Source: Geothrix sp. SG200 (GTDB lineage Bacteria; Acidobacteriota; Holophagae; Holophagales; Holophagaceae). Taken from it: a stretch of DNA of 64,000 bases. The notes below the pieces were generated by a model that was not told the DNA's origin, did not search any database, and saw nothing but the letters and a program-made list of their open reading frames with translations. The position numbers and the translations under genes were made by a program. The stretch spans positions 992,001 to 1,056,000 of the forward strand of contig NZ_JAKZFR010000001.1 in NCBI RefSeq assembly GCF_022808935.1. The letters are read 5' to 3'. Position 1 is the stretch's first letter. Every line of letters begins with the position of its first letter. This document shows, piece after piece, positions 46,312 to 55,015 of this stretch.

Positions 46312-48564
46312 ATGAAACGTAAGCAGGAAGCCCTCGACTACCATTCGCAGGGACGGAAGGGGAAGATCGAAGTCATTGCCACGAAGCCCTGCTCCACCGC
46401 ACGGGACCTGTCGCTGGCCTACTCCCCGGGCGTGGCGGAACCCTGCCTGGAGATCGAGAAGGACAACGAGCTTGCCTACACCTACACTGCCAAGGGCAAC
46501 CTGGTGGCCGTGATCTCCAACGGCACCGCCGTGCTGGGCCTGGGCGACATCGGCGCCGTGGCCGGCAAGCCGGTGATGGAGGGCAAGGGAGTCCTGTTCA
46601 AGCGCTTCGCCGACATCGATGTGTTCGACATCGAAGTGGACGAGAAGGACATCGACAAGTTCTGCCAGGTCGTCAAGGCCCTGGAGCCCACCTTCGGCGG
46701 CGTGAACCTCGAGGACATCAAGGCCCCCGAGTGCTTCGAGATCGAGACCCGCCTGAAGAAGGAGATGAAGATCCCCGTCTTCCACGACGATCAGCACGGC
46801 ACCGCCATCATCAGCACGGCAGCGTTGATGAACGCCTCCGAGATCGTGAAGAAGAAGCTGGGCGACATGAAGGTGGTGTTCAGCGGCGCCGGGGCCTCCG
46901 CCATCGCCTGCGCCAACATGATGATCCGCGCCGGCGTCAAGCTCGAGAACCTGTGGCTCTGCGACACCAAGGGGCTGGTCTACACCGGCCGCAAGGAGGG
47001 CATGAACAAGTACAAGGACAAGTTCGCCAAGCCCAGCGACTGGCGCACGCTCTCGGACACGATCAAGGACGCCGATGTCTTCGTGGGCTGCTCGAGCAAG
47101 GGCGCGCTGACGCCCGAGATGCTCCTGAGCATGGCCAAGAACCCCATCGTCTTCGCCCTGGCCAACCCCGATCCCGAGATCGACTACCCCACGGCCAAGG
47201 CCACCCGCGACGACATCATCCTGGCCACGGGCCGCAGCGACTACCCGAACCAGGTGAACAACGTCCTGGGCTTCCCCTTCATCTTCCGCGGCGCCCTCGA
47301 TGTCCGCGCCTCGGAGATCAACGAGGAGATGAAGCTGGCCGCCGCCAAGGCCCTGGCGGCCCTGGCCAAGGAAGAGGTGCCGGATGCCGTGGTGAAGGCC
47401 TACTCGGGCCAGAAGTTCACCTTCGGTCCCGAGTACATCATCCCCAAGCCCTTCGATCCCCGCGTGCTGCTGTGGGTGGCTCCGGCCGTGGCCAAGGCGG
47501 CCATGGAGAACGGCGTCGCCAAGCAGCCCATCCCTGACATGCAGGCCTACAAGGAGCGCCTCGAAGGCCTCCAGGGCCGCAGCAAGGACGTGATCCGGAG
47601 CGTGGTCCACCGGGCCAAGACCAATCCCAAGCGCGTGGTCTTCCCCGAGAGCACCCACCCGCTGATCCTGCAGGCCGTGTCCCAGATGGTGGACGAAGGC
47701 ATCTGCGTGCCCATCCTGCTGGGCGATCCCGCCAAGGTGAAGGCCGTGGCCGCCGATCACGGCATCTCCATCGAGGGCGTCGAGATCCAGGATCCCGCCA
47801 CCGTCTCCTGGCGGAAGGACGCGGAGGACGCCTACCTGGAGCTGCGGAAGCGCCGGGGCGTCACCCGCGACGAGGCCAGCCGGAAGGTGCTCGAGCCGAT
47901 CTACTTCGGCGCACTGATGTGCCGCCTGGGCAAGGCCGACGGCCTCATCGCGGGCCTGACGATGTACTACCCCGACACCATCCGGCCCTGTCTGGAGGTG
48001 ATCGGCACCCGCAAGGGCGTCAAGCGCGTCTGCGGCGTCTACACCATGGTGCTGAAGAACCGCGTGCTCTTCTTCTCCGACACCACCATGAACATCGAGC
48101 CCAGCAGCGAGGAACTGGCCGAGATCGCCCTGCTCACGGCCGACCTGGCCAAGGATCGGTTCAACATGGAGCCCAAGGTGGCCATGCTGTCCTTCTCCGA
48201 CTTCGGCAGCGTGGACCATCCCCTGGTCCGCAAGGTCCAGAAGGCGGTGGAGATCGTCAAGGTCCAGCGACCCGACCTCAAGTGCGATGGCGAGATGCAG
48301 GCGGACACGGCCCTCGGGGATGGCATCCTGGCCGAGAGCTACCCCTGGGTGGACCTCCCGGGCGGCCCGAACGTGCTGATCTTCCCCGACCTCACCAGCG
48401 GCAACATCGGCTACAAGCTGGTGCAGCGGCTGGCGGGCGCCGAGGTCATCGGCCCCATCACCTGCGGCATGGCCGCTCCTGTGCATGTGCTCCAGCGCCA
48501 CAGCGACCTGAACGACATCATCCACCTCACGGCGCTCACCGTCGTGGAGGCACAGCAGAAGTAG
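46312..48564 (+). CDS. maeB: NADP-type malic enzyme fused to a phosphotransacetylase domain
   Basis: 750 residues, the size of MaeB. The malic enzyme part (1-425) has [21 protein letters not shown] and the dinucleotide fold [12 protein letters not shown]. The C-terminal Pta-like domain (about 440-750) has [24 protein letters not shown] and [12 protein letters not shown]. In characterised MaeB the Pta domain is regulatory (acetyl-CoA sensing) rather than catalytic. AAGGAG precedes the ATG. TAAGCT at 46256 is a possible -10. It makes pyruvate and reducing power from malate. Confidence 0.95.
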   Translation: MKRKQEALDYHSQGRKGKIEVIATKPCSTARDLSLAYSPGVAEPCLEIEKDNELAYTYTAKGNLVAVISNGTAVLGLGDIGAVAGKPVMEGKGVLFKRFADIDVFDIEVDEKDIDKFCQVVKALEPTFGGVNLEDIKAPECFEIETRLKKEMKIPVFHDDQHGTAIISTAALMNASEIVKKKLGDMKVVFSGAGASAIACANMMIRAGVKLENLWLCDTKGLVYTGRKEGMNKYKDKFAKPSDWRTLSDTIKDADVFVGCSSKGALTPEMLLSMAKNPIVFALANPDPEIDYPTAKATRDDIILATGRSDYPNQVNNVLGFPFIFRGALDVRASEINEEMKLAAAKALAALAKEEVPDAVVKAYSGQKFTFGPEYIIPKPFDPRVLLWVAPAVAKAAMENGVAKQPIPDMQAYKERLEGLQGRSKDVIRSVVHRAKTNPKRVVFPESTHPLILQAVSQMVDEGICVPILLGDPAKVKAVAADHGISIEGVEIQDPATVSWRKDAEDAYLELRKRRGVTRDEASRKVLEPIYFGALMCRLGKADGLIAGLTMYYPDTIRPCLEVIGTRKGVKRVCGVYTMVLKNRVLFFSDTTMNIEPSSEELAEIALLTADLAKDRFNMEPKVAMLSFSDFGSVDHPLVRKVQKAVEIVKVQRPDLKCDGEMQADTALGDGILAESYPWVDLPGGPNVLIFPDLTSGNIGYKLVQRLAGAEVIGPITCGMAAPVHVLQRHSDLNDIIHLTALTVVEAQQK

Positions 48565-48590
48565 CCGTCAGCTGTCAGCTTTCAGGTTTA

Positions 48591-48618
48591 AATGCGGGGG
48601 CCGGTCGGCCCCCGCATT
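48591..48618 (+). terminator. Hairpin terminator after maeB
   Basis: AATGCGGGGGCC and GGCCCCCGCATT pair around a short loop, 26 bases after the maeB stop; only ATTCTGT follows, so the U-tract is weak. Upstream, GTCAGCTGTCAGCTTTCAG is a doubled-word repeat. Confidence 0.65.
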
Positions 48619-48656
48619 CTGTATGATGGCGTGCACGTGATCGACAGGAGGCGGAG

Positions 48657-49040
48657 ATGTACTACATCGTCGAATCCGAAAAACCCTTCGAGCAGGCCTC
48701 GGCCGACCTGGAGGTTGCGGTGCAGGCCGGCGGCTTCGGTGTGCTCCACGTCCACGACCTGGGGAACACCCTGCGCAGCAAGGGCTTTCCATTCACGGAG
48801 GCCTGCCGGGTCTTCGAGGTGTGCAACCCGGGCCAGGCATCCAAGGTCCTTGGACTCGATCTGCGCTTGAACATGGCGCTGCCCTGCCGCATCTCCGTCT
48901 ACACGGATCAGGGACGCACCCGGATCGGCCTCATTCCACCTTCGGATCTGCTCGAGGGCCTGTCGAAGGATCCCGCGCTGCTTCCCACCGCCCGTGAGGT
49001 GGAGACGGCCTTGATCCGGATGGTGGATGCGGCCCGCTGA
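48657..49040 (+). CDS. DUF302 protein
   Basis: 127 residues with the DUF302 pattern: LEVAVQAGGFGVLHVHDLGNTLRSKG, the cysteine motif CRVFEVCNP, and LPCRISVYTDQG. Family function is unknown; homologues occur beside sulfur and redox genes and bind small ligands or haem in some cases. AGGAGGCGG precedes the ATG. TATGAT at 48622 may be the -10. Confidence 0.87.
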   Translation: MYYIVESEKPFEQASADLEVAVQAGGFGVLHVHDLGNTLRSKGFPFTEACRVFEVCNPGQASKVLGLDLRLNMALPCRISVYTDQGRTRIGLIPPSDLLEGLSKDPALLPTAREVETALIRMVDAAR

Positions 49041-49128
49041 CCCGTGCCATCGGTCGCGAGTGGCCGGTGGCGCGGCGCGGGCCGCCCTGCAGGCCGCTCC
49101 GATCCACTTTCCATGAGCCGGGGTTGCG

Positions 49129-49575
49129 ATGGGTGATGTGCTGTGTGCGTGGTGCGGAGCCGTGGTCGGCCAGAGCGAGGTCGACCATTCCCATGGCATC
49201 TGCCGCGCCTGCTACCGGGAGCTGCTTCGCATTCCGGATCTGTCCGAGGAGGCCTTGGACGACTTGCCGTTCGGGGTGATCATCCTGGCCAAGGACGGGA
49301 CCGTCCTCGCCTATAACCCCGCGGAAGGCGCGCTCGCGGGCCGCGAGCCCAGCGCGGTGATCGGCCGCCATTTCTTCACCGAGATCGCCCCCTGCACCTC
49401 GGTCCGGGAATTCCAGGGCGTCTTCCGCGAATTCTGCGAGAGGGAAGATGCTTCCAGGACGTTCCAGTTCACCTTCCACTTTCCAACTGGTTCGGTCCGG
49501 GTGCAGATCGTTTTCCTCCACCGAGGCACGGACGTGGTCGTCGCCGTCCGGAAACGGACCGATCCGGCTGCCTGA
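49129..49575 (+). CDS. Zinc-motif plus photoactive-yellow-protein-like PAS protein
   Basis: 148 residues. The N-terminal part (1-35) has Cys6-x2-Cys9 and SHGICRAC (His22, Cys25, Cys28), a compact form of the SHGIC zinc motif seen in signalling proteins. Residues 45-145 align without gaps, offset 20, to photoactive yellow protein: Tyr62, Glu66, Arg72 and Cys89 (in IAPCT) match PYP Tyr42, Glu46, Arg52 and Cys69; Thr50 is Ala70 here. The cysteine that binds p-coumarate is thus kept. No tyrosine ammonia lyase or coumarate-CoA ligase gene is seen here. It could be a photoreceptor or a PYP-derived sensor without chromophore. Confidence 0.85.
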   Translation: MGDVLCAWCGAVVGQSEVDHSHGICRACYRELLRIPDLSEEALDDLPFGVIILAKDGTVLAYNPAEGALAGREPSAVIGRHFFTEIAPCTSVREFQGVFREFCEREDASRTFQFTFHFPTGSVRVQIVFLHRGTDVVVAVRKRTDPAA

Positions 49576-49582
49576 GGGCGAT

Positions 49583-50380
49583 CTAGCTGGAGGACTCCAG
49601 CTGCTGCAGCCAGGCCCGGATCTCGGGATCGGGGTCCTGGCTGAGGCGCAGGGCCTCGCGGAGGTCAGCCAGGGCGGGGGCGGGTTCGTCCCTCTGGAGG
49701 TGCACGAAGGCGCGTTCCTTGTGGGACCGGGCATCGCCGGGATCCAGCAGGATCAGGTGGGTGGCCGTCCACAGGGCCTCCTCCCAGTCCTCGGCGTGCA
49801 TGAACCGCAGGTGGAGGTTGCGTACGAGGCGGATGAGGATCTGGCGGTCTGTGGCGGGCCTCAGCATGTCGCGGTGGAAGGTGATCCGTCCGGCGCTGGC
49901 GGCCTTCACCAGGGCAGCGCCTCCCTCTTCGCCCACGGCGCGCCCACGGTTGAAGGGATCGAAGCACAGCAGGCCGGACGGCGAGCGCAGGGCGGCAATG
50001 AAGTGGCCCGGCAGGCCCACGCCCACGGCATCGAAGCCCATGCGCCGGGCCAGATCGATCCACAGGATGGATAGGGAGATGGGCAGGCCCTTGCGCCGGG
50101 CCACCACGGCGGGGAGCAGAGCGTTCAGGGGATCGTCGTAGGTCTCTCGATCCCCGTCGAAGCCGAGCTCCTCGAAGAGCAGGTGGTTGAGGGCCTCCAG
50201 GGCCCGGCCGGTGTCCCAGGGCAGGGGCATGCGCCCCGCGAGGGTGAAGGCCCATTCGTTGAGCTGCATCACCACCGAGGCGGGATCGGGGTCTTCCAGG
50301 GCCGGCGCCACGGCGTGGATGGCCCCTTCGGCCAGGTTCCGGCACTCCGGATCCAGGCGGAGGTATTCGAGCAGGGACAT
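49583..50380 (-). CDS. SirB1-family protein (transglutaminase-like plus TPR)
   Basis: 265 residues. The SirB1_N domain includes LNALLPAVVARRKGLPISLSILWIDLARRMG and GVGLPGHFIAAL; the TPR-like end has WEEALWTATHLILLDPGDARSHKERAFVHLQR. The transglutaminase-like core normally has Cys-His-Asp; here the nucleophile position reads as Ser (PISLSILW), so activity is doubtful. The ATG shares a base with the stop of the upstream gene (TGATG). Confidence 0.85.
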   Translation of the reverse strand: MSLLEYLRLDPECRNLAEGAIHAVAPALEDPDPASVVMQLNEWAFTLAGRMPLPWDTGRALEALNHLLFEELGFDGDRETYDDPLNALLPAVVARRKGLPISLSILWIDLARRMGFDAVGVGLPGHFIAALRSPSGLLCFDPFNRGRAVGEEGGAALVKAASAGRITFHRDMLRPATDRQILIRLVRNLHLRFMHAEDWEEALWTATHLILLDPGDARSHKERAFVHLQRDEPAPALADLREALRLSQDPDPEIRAWLQQLESSS

Positions 50381-50871
50381 CAGCCCCTCCGGCGAATCAC
50401 CGCGCGGGCCACGAGGGCCGCTGCGACCAGGCCCATGGCGCCCCAGGCCCAGTTCATCCACGAGCTGGTGGCGGCCTGGACCTTCTTGGCCTCCTCGGCC
50501 TTCCTGGCGTTCTCTTCGATGGAGATCTTGGACTGCGCCTCGCGGGCATCCTTCACGGCCTTCTGGCCGGATTCACGGGAGGCCTGGAGCTCCTTGGCCG
50601 CAGCCTCCTGTTCCTCCTGGATGCCCAGAACCGCGACATGCCTCTGGGGCTGGACCTTGGGTCCGGTGCTGGCGGGCACCACATCACACTCGTCGCTGTC
50701 GGAAACCGGGCCCTGGCTGGAATCCAGGGATTCGGTGAGGGCCTGGATGTCCTCCCGCAGGCCCTGCATCACCTGGTTCTGGCGGTGGAGTTGGGCGCCC
50801 TGCAGCCAGAGCATGAGCAGCTGGAGCACCAGGAGGGTGGGGATGGTCCATTGGAGTGGGCGGCGGGTCAT
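50380..50871 (-). CDS. Coiled-coil protein with two membrane helices, 163 residues
   Basis: N-terminal helix (about 8-25), a Ser/Asp-rich spacer, a coiled coil (about 85-130: EEQEAAAKELQASRESGQKA and on) and a C-terminal membrane helix (about 137-158) ending RAVIRRRG. No family match. ATGA overlap with the phosphatase upstream and TGATG overlap with the SirB1 gene downstream put it in the middle of a three-gene operon. Confidence 0.72.
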   Translation of the reverse strand: MTRRPLQWTIPTLLVLQLLMLWLQGAQLHRQNQVMQGLREDIQALTESLDSSQGPVSDSDECDVVPASTGPKVQPQRHVAVLGIQEEQEAAAKELQASRESGQKAVKDAREAQSKISIEENARKAEEAKKVQAATSSWMNWAWGAMGLVAAALVARAVIRRRG

Positions 50872-53426
50872 GAATGCTCCCTTCCCAGGATAAACAGAGT
50901 CCGGTCATCCCGGTTCTGAGTATCGAATGACGCTACATCCCGGAAGATGGCCTCGCAGGCCGCCCGGGGGCTGCCCGTGCCCCAGAGGCGGCGGAGCTGG
51001 CCGCAGAGACGGGCCACGCCATAGAGCTCGCCTTCCCGGTTCATCGCCTCGGACAGGCCGTCGCTGTACAGCACCACCCAGCCCTTGGGGGGAAGGACGC
51101 CTTCGACCACTTCCCAGTTCCCCGGGGCCGCCGGACGGAGGCCGAGGCCACGGCCCTGGGGCGTCATTTCGGTCGAACAGTCCTCCACGACCCCCTGGAG
51201 CAGGAGGGCGCCCGGATGGCCGGCCCGGGCCAGCCGGTAGTTCCCCTGCTGATCCCACTCCAGCAGCACGAGGGTGAGGAAGCCCCTCTGACCCAGCAGC
51301 TGGCGGAGGGTGTGATCCATGGCGCGGAGCATCTCCTCCAGCCCCTGGTCCTCCCGCTGGGCCGCCTGTTCGAGCAGGGCGGTCGCCTGGGCCATGTAGA
51401 GGGCCGCCGCAAGGCCTTTGCCGCAGACATCACCCACGGCCGCCAGCCACTTGCCGCTGGGCCTCCGCTTCACGAAGAGCAGGTCCCCGCCGGTCTCCAG
51501 CGCGGGTTCCAGGCGCAGGGCCACCTGGAATCCGGGAATGGGCGGTAGATGGGAGGTGATGAGGCCCTCCTGGATGCGCCTGGCGGTCTCCAGCTCCTGG
51601 CTCAGGCGCTCCTGGGCCAACAGGCGCTGGTGCATCACGGCCGTCTCCAGCACCTGGCCGGCCGCCAGGGCCGCCTCGCGCAGCAGCTCGCGGTCCTCGC
51701 GGCCATAGTTCAGCTCCGAGTACTTGCCACCCAGCAGCACGGCGCTGTGCGGGTGGTCTCCGGCCAGGATCAGCAGCAGAAGCTGGGCTTCCAGGGCGTC
51801 CACATGGGCCCGGAGACCCTCGCCCTGCTCGCGGATCCAGTCGGCCTCCTCGCTGCCCAGTCCCAGCACCAGCTCGCGGTTCTCCCGGGCCAGCCGGAGG
51901 AGTCCTGGCGGGATCCGGAGGGGCTGAGGCGGGAAGTGCCTGCGCCGATCCTCCCGATCCATGGACTCGGCGGCGGGCAGGAGGATCTGCCGCGACTCGA
52001 TGGGCAGCACCTCGAGGAACTGGGGCCGGAAGGCCTCGTCGAGGGCCTTCCGCAGGGACTTCAGCAGGGCTTCCTCGCTGAAGCGTTTCCGGGGTTCGCG
52101 CACGGCGCTGAGGGCGATCTCGCGGGTGCTGGCGAAGTCCCGCCGGAAGCGGCGGCGGATGCCTTTCAGCAGGCGGCGCAGGGCCCAGCCCAGGGGCAGG
52201 GCCAGAAGCCCGATGAGGGCGCCAGCCCAACCCGGCGGGATGGAGGAGAGATGGGAGAAGGCCCATGCAAGCCCGCCCAGGTACAGCGCCACCGTGAGCG
52301 CCAGGATGGCCATGTAGCTCACCCACCGCAGCAGCACCTTCCGCACTTCGAAGAGGCCATGCCGGAAGATGGCGAAGGCGAAGCTCAACGGCAACAGCGG
52401 CACCGGCAGCATGAAAATGAAGACCTGGCGACGGAAGAGGAGGCTGTTGCCGTACCGCGCCCGGAGCACGGTCCAGGCCAGGAGATCCAGGCAGAGCGCC
52501 GCCGTCACGATGAGGGAAGGCAACAGGGCCCGGCGCAAGCGCTCGTGGGTCCGGAAGGTACCGACGAGAAAGAAGGCCAGGCCCGTCAGCGCTGCCCCGA
52601 GGTAGAGGGGAATGGGCAGGTAGCCGAAGCCAGCCAGGAGGGATTTGAGGAGCCCCTCCGGAGGCGTGCCGGCGGGCGTGTGGAGCTTACCGTCGCTGAG
52701 GACCACCCAGAGGCGCACGAGGAACTGCACCAGAGCCACCAGGGCGAATGTTCCGTAGAGCGCCTGGAGAAATCGCCGGTTCTTGCGCAGGTGAAAGGGA
52801 TGCGGGAAGCGCAGGAAGAAGTGGACCCACAGTGGGGGGAGCACGGCCGCCGTGATGGACGCCATGATGCCCACGGCGATGCGCAGGGCCTCCGGCGCGT
52901 TCAGCCCCACGGTGGCGCCCGACATCAGCAGGGCCGTGGCCGCCAGGTAGAAGAAGTGCCGGGCTGTCTTCCTTTCGGGCGCGGACAGGACCACCAGGAG
53001 GGAGATGGCCCAGGCCAGGATGCCGTTCAGGAGCAGGGCCACCTGCTCCAGATCCAGGGGCTTCACCAGCCGGATGGGAAGCAGGATCGCCCGCCCCTGG
53101 CGCTTCACGGTGTAGATCAGGATGGTGCCCTGGGATTTGGCGTTGATGAACCGCTGCGCCTTGAGGGTCCCCTCCAGCGTGGGTTCGAAGGCGCGCCCCT
53201 GGATCTTCAGGAGCTCATCGCCCTCGAGCAGTCCGGCCTCCTCCGCCACCCCGTCCGGGAGGATCTCGCGGATGACGATCTTGCCGTTCTCCACCACCCA
53301 GGAACACTGGTCGTCCGAGGGGGCGTACACCCACTGGTTCAGGCCGAACGACCCCAGAGCGAGCACGAGGCAGGCGAAGCTGATCCACAGCAGGCGCCAG
53401 CGGATGCGTTTGAGGTAGGGGTTCAT
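50868..53426 (-). CDS. Membrane PP2C/SpoIIE-type phosphatase with PDZ domain
   Basis: 852 residues. Signal anchor (about 8-30), an exported PDZ-like domain (about 35-125: GVAEEAGLLEGDELLKIQG), seven to eight membrane helices (about 130-400), a GAF-like region (about 450-590), a short coiled coil, and a SpoIIE phosphatase domain (about 610-852) with metal motifs GGDLLF, GDVCGKGLAAALYMA, YSDGLSEAMN and NRDDRTLF. It probably dephosphorylates an anti-sigma antagonist in response to an envelope cue. The ATG at 53426 is preceded by AAGG. Confidence 0.9.
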   Translation of the reverse strand: MNPYLKRIRWRLLWISFACLVLALGSFGLNQWVYAPSDDQCSWVVENGKIVIREILPDGVAEEAGLLEGDELLKIQGRAFEPTLEGTLKAQRFINAKSQGTILIYTVKRQGRAILLPIRLVKPLDLEQVALLLNGILAWAISLLVVLSAPERKTARHFFYLAATALLMSGATVGLNAPEALRIAVGIMASITAAVLPPLWVHFFLRFPHPFHLRKNRRFLQALYGTFALVALVQFLVRLWVVLSDGKLHTPAGTPPEGLLKSLLAGFGYLPIPLYLGAALTGLAFFLVGTFRTHERLRRALLPSLIVTAALCLDLLAWTVLRARYGNSLLFRRQVFIFMLPVPLLPLSFAFAIFRHGLFEVRKVLLRWVSYMAILALTVALYLGGLAWAFSHLSSIPPGWAGALIGLLALPLGWALRRLLKGIRRRFRRDFASTREIALSAVREPRKRFSEEALLKSLRKALDEAFRPQFLEVLPIESRQILLPAAESMDREDRRRHFPPQPLRIPPGLLRLARENRELVLGLGSEEADWIREQGEGLRAHVDALEAQLLLLILAGDHPHSAVLLGGKYSELNYGREDRELLREAALAAGQVLETAVMHQRLLAQERLSQELETARRIQEGLITSHLPPIPGFQVALRLEPALETGGDLLFVKRRPSGKWLAAVGDVCGKGLAAALYMAQATALLEQAAQREDQGLEEMLRAMDHTLRQLLGQRGFLTLVLLEWDQQGNYRLARAGHPGALLLQGVVEDCSTEMTPQGRGLGLRPAAPGNWEVVEGVLPPKGWVVLYSDGLSEAMNREGELYGVARLCGQLRRLWGTGSPRAACEAIFRDVASFDTQNRDDRTLFILGREHS

Positions 53427-53451
53427 GGGACCTTTGTGGAAGAATGCCCCG

Positions 53452-54186
53452 ATGGAGCGGATCTCGCGAAACGGCAGGCCCTGCTGGGTGCTGGTGGGAG
53501 GACGGCGGCGCCTGGGGCGGGCCCTGGCTGAGGATCTGGCCGGGGACCATGATCTGGTGCTGACCAGCTCGGAACCCTGGGATGGGGAAACGTGGGTGGA
53601 GGACCTTTCGAAGAGGGCGGCGATCCAGACGCTTGTATGGAATGCCGAGAACCCGGAGGTGAGCTCCAGAATGATGGCAGATCTCCAGTCCGTGAAGGCG
53701 GCTGGCGGACTGATTTCAGGTGCCGTGCTGCTGGCCGGGACCTTCCCCGAGCAGCCGCTCGGAACCTGGACCTCCCAGCGGCTCGATGCCACCTGGCGCA
53801 TGAACCTCAGCTTTCCTTTCCTCTGCGCCCAGGCCCTGGCCCCGCACCTTGGCGAGGGCGCCTGCATCCAGGTCCTCCTTGACACGTCCATCCACCATCC
53901 CTGGCTGAAGCGCCTGCCCTACAGCGCCGCCAAGGCCGGGCTCGCGGCCCTGGTGCCCGGGCTCGCCCAGCTCCTGGGGCCCAAGGTGCGCGTGGTGGGC
54001 CACGCCCTGGGAGCGATCCTGCCCGCGGAAGGCAGCGATGAGGCGTTCCTGGCGGACCGCACCTTGCTGAAGCGCCTGGGCGACCCTGCGGATCTCGCCC
54101 GAGCGGTGCGCTACGCCGCCGACAGCCCCTTCCTCACGGGAGACATCCTCACCCTGGACGGGGGGCGGCGCTGGGTGGATCGATGA
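53452..54186 (+). CDS. Short-chain dehydrogenase/reductase
   Basis: 244 residues. The N-terminal nucleotide loop is atypical (VLVGGRRRLGRALAEDL; G-G-x3-L-G). The active site Tyr-x3-Lys is YSAAK, and LTGDILTLDGGRRW closes the C-terminus. FabG-like or PTR1-like substrate range. Only 25 bases separate its ATG from that of the divergent phosphatase. Its stop overlaps the ATG of the queE remnant (ATGA). Confidence 0.85.
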   Translation: MERISRNGRPCWVLVGGRRRLGRALAEDLAGDHDLVLTSSEPWDGETWVEDLSKRAAIQTLVWNAENPEVSSRMMADLQSVKAAGGLISGAVLLAGTFPEQPLGTWTSQRLDATWRMNLSFPFLCAQALAPHLGEGACIQVLLDTSIHHPWLKRLPYSAAKAGLAALVPGLAQLLGPKVRVVGHALGAILPAEGSDEAFLADRTLLKRLGDPADLARAVRYAADSPFLTGDILTLDGGRRWVDR

Positions 54187-54229
54187 AGCTCAAGGTCAAC
54201 GAGGTGTTCCACAGCATCCAGGGGGAGGG
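54183..54229 (+). repeat. Direct repeat, copy 1 (copy 2 at 54344-54390)
   Basis: Two 47-base copies, 43 identical. The four differences (positions 7, 12, 18 and 45) are all transitions and all give A or T in copy 2; three are silent and one changes Leu to Phe. The segment between them holds GGACGGGGCCCCGTCC (54228-54243, a perfect 16-base palindrome) and ACGCGCC-AGT-GGCGCGT (54248-54264). Confidence 0.88.
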
Positions 54230-54341
54230 ACGGGGCCCCGTCCGCGAACGCGCCAGTGGCGCGTCCGATCCGGGGGTAGTCATGGGCGCCCCGCGATCGC
54301 CCGCAGGGCGGGAGCGGAGGACAATGAAGCAGGTTGGGTGA
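54183..54341 (+). pseudogene. Duplicated 5' end of queE, now a 52-codon leader ORF
   Basis: The ATG overlaps the SDR stop (ATGA). The first 16 codons read MKLKVNEVFHSIQGEG, almost identical to the true queE start 161 bases downstream. The frame then runs through a palindrome-rich segment and stops at TGA 54339-54341, immediately before the queE start. Probably a queE start split from its gene by insertion with duplication. Its translation may still couple SDR to queE. Confidence 0.75.
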
Positions 54342-54343
54342 AC

Positions 54344-55012
54344 ATGAAGTTCAAAGTCAATGAGGTGTTCCACAGCATCCAGGGGGAAGGCGCCCGCATC
54401 GGACGCCCCTGCCTGTTCATCCGCCTCACGGGCTGCCCCCTGCGCTGCTCGTACTGCGACACGGAGTACGCCTTCTACGACGGGACCCTGCGGAGTCTGG
54501 AAGAGCTCCTCATCGAGACCCGGCAGCGCCTCGGCCCCCCGCGGAAGGGCCCCAGCGCCCCGTTCGTGGAGCTCACGGGGGGAGAGCCGATGGCCCATCC
54601 CCACGCCCCCGACCTGCTGCGGGCCCTGCTGGACCTGGGTTACGAGGTGGCGCTGGAGACGGCTGGCAGCCACGATCTGGCGCCGGTGCCCCGGGAGGTC
54701 ATCAAGATCGTGGATCGCAAGACCCCAGGCAGCGGGGAGGTCCACCGCTGGCTGGAAACGAATCTCGACCACATGGTGGCGGGGCAGGACGAGCTGAAGT
54801 TCGTGCTCTGCGACCAGGCAGACTACGAATGGGCCCGGGCCTGGTGCGCCGAGCGCAAGGTGTGGGATCGCCTGGAGGTGCTCTTCAGCCCCGTCTGGGG
54901 CAGCCTCGACCCCGCCTGGCTCGCCGAGCAGGTTGTCGCCGACGGCCTTCCCGTACGGGTCCAGATGCAGCTGCACAAAGTCATCTGGGGGGCGGACAAG
55001 AAGGGGGTCTGA
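54344..55012 (+). CDS. queE: 7-carboxy-7-deazaguanine synthase
   Basis: Radical SAM enzyme of the queuosine/7-deazapurine pathway. It has 222 residues. FHSIQGEGARIGRPCLFIRL is typical, the [4Fe-4S] motif is Cys31-x3-Cys35-x2-Cys38 (CPLRCSYCDTEYAF), and ELTGGEP binds SAM. The C-terminus QMQLHKVIWG is the usual queE end. The start is ATG 54344 (GTG 54338 overlaps the leader ORF stop); the ribosome binding site is weak. queC, queD and queF are not in the window. Confidence 0.94.
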   Translation: MKFKVNEVFHSIQGEGARIGRPCLFIRLTGCPLRCSYCDTEYAFYDGTLRSLEELLIETRQRLGPPRKGPSAPFVELTGGEPMAHPHAPDLLRALLDLGYEVALETAGSHDLAPVPREVIKIVDRKTPGSGEVHRWLETNLDHMVAGQDELKFVLCDQADYEWARAWCAERKVWDRLEVLFSPVWGSLDPAWLAEQVVADGLPVRVQMQLHKVIWGADKKGV

Positions 55013-55015
55013 GCC

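Noticed and set aside
46297-48525. 742-codon minus-strand frame opposite maeB
   Set aside because: Pure shadow: composition is dominated by His, Gly, Leu and Asp in the pattern produced by antisense of GC-rich codons; maeB is unmistakable.
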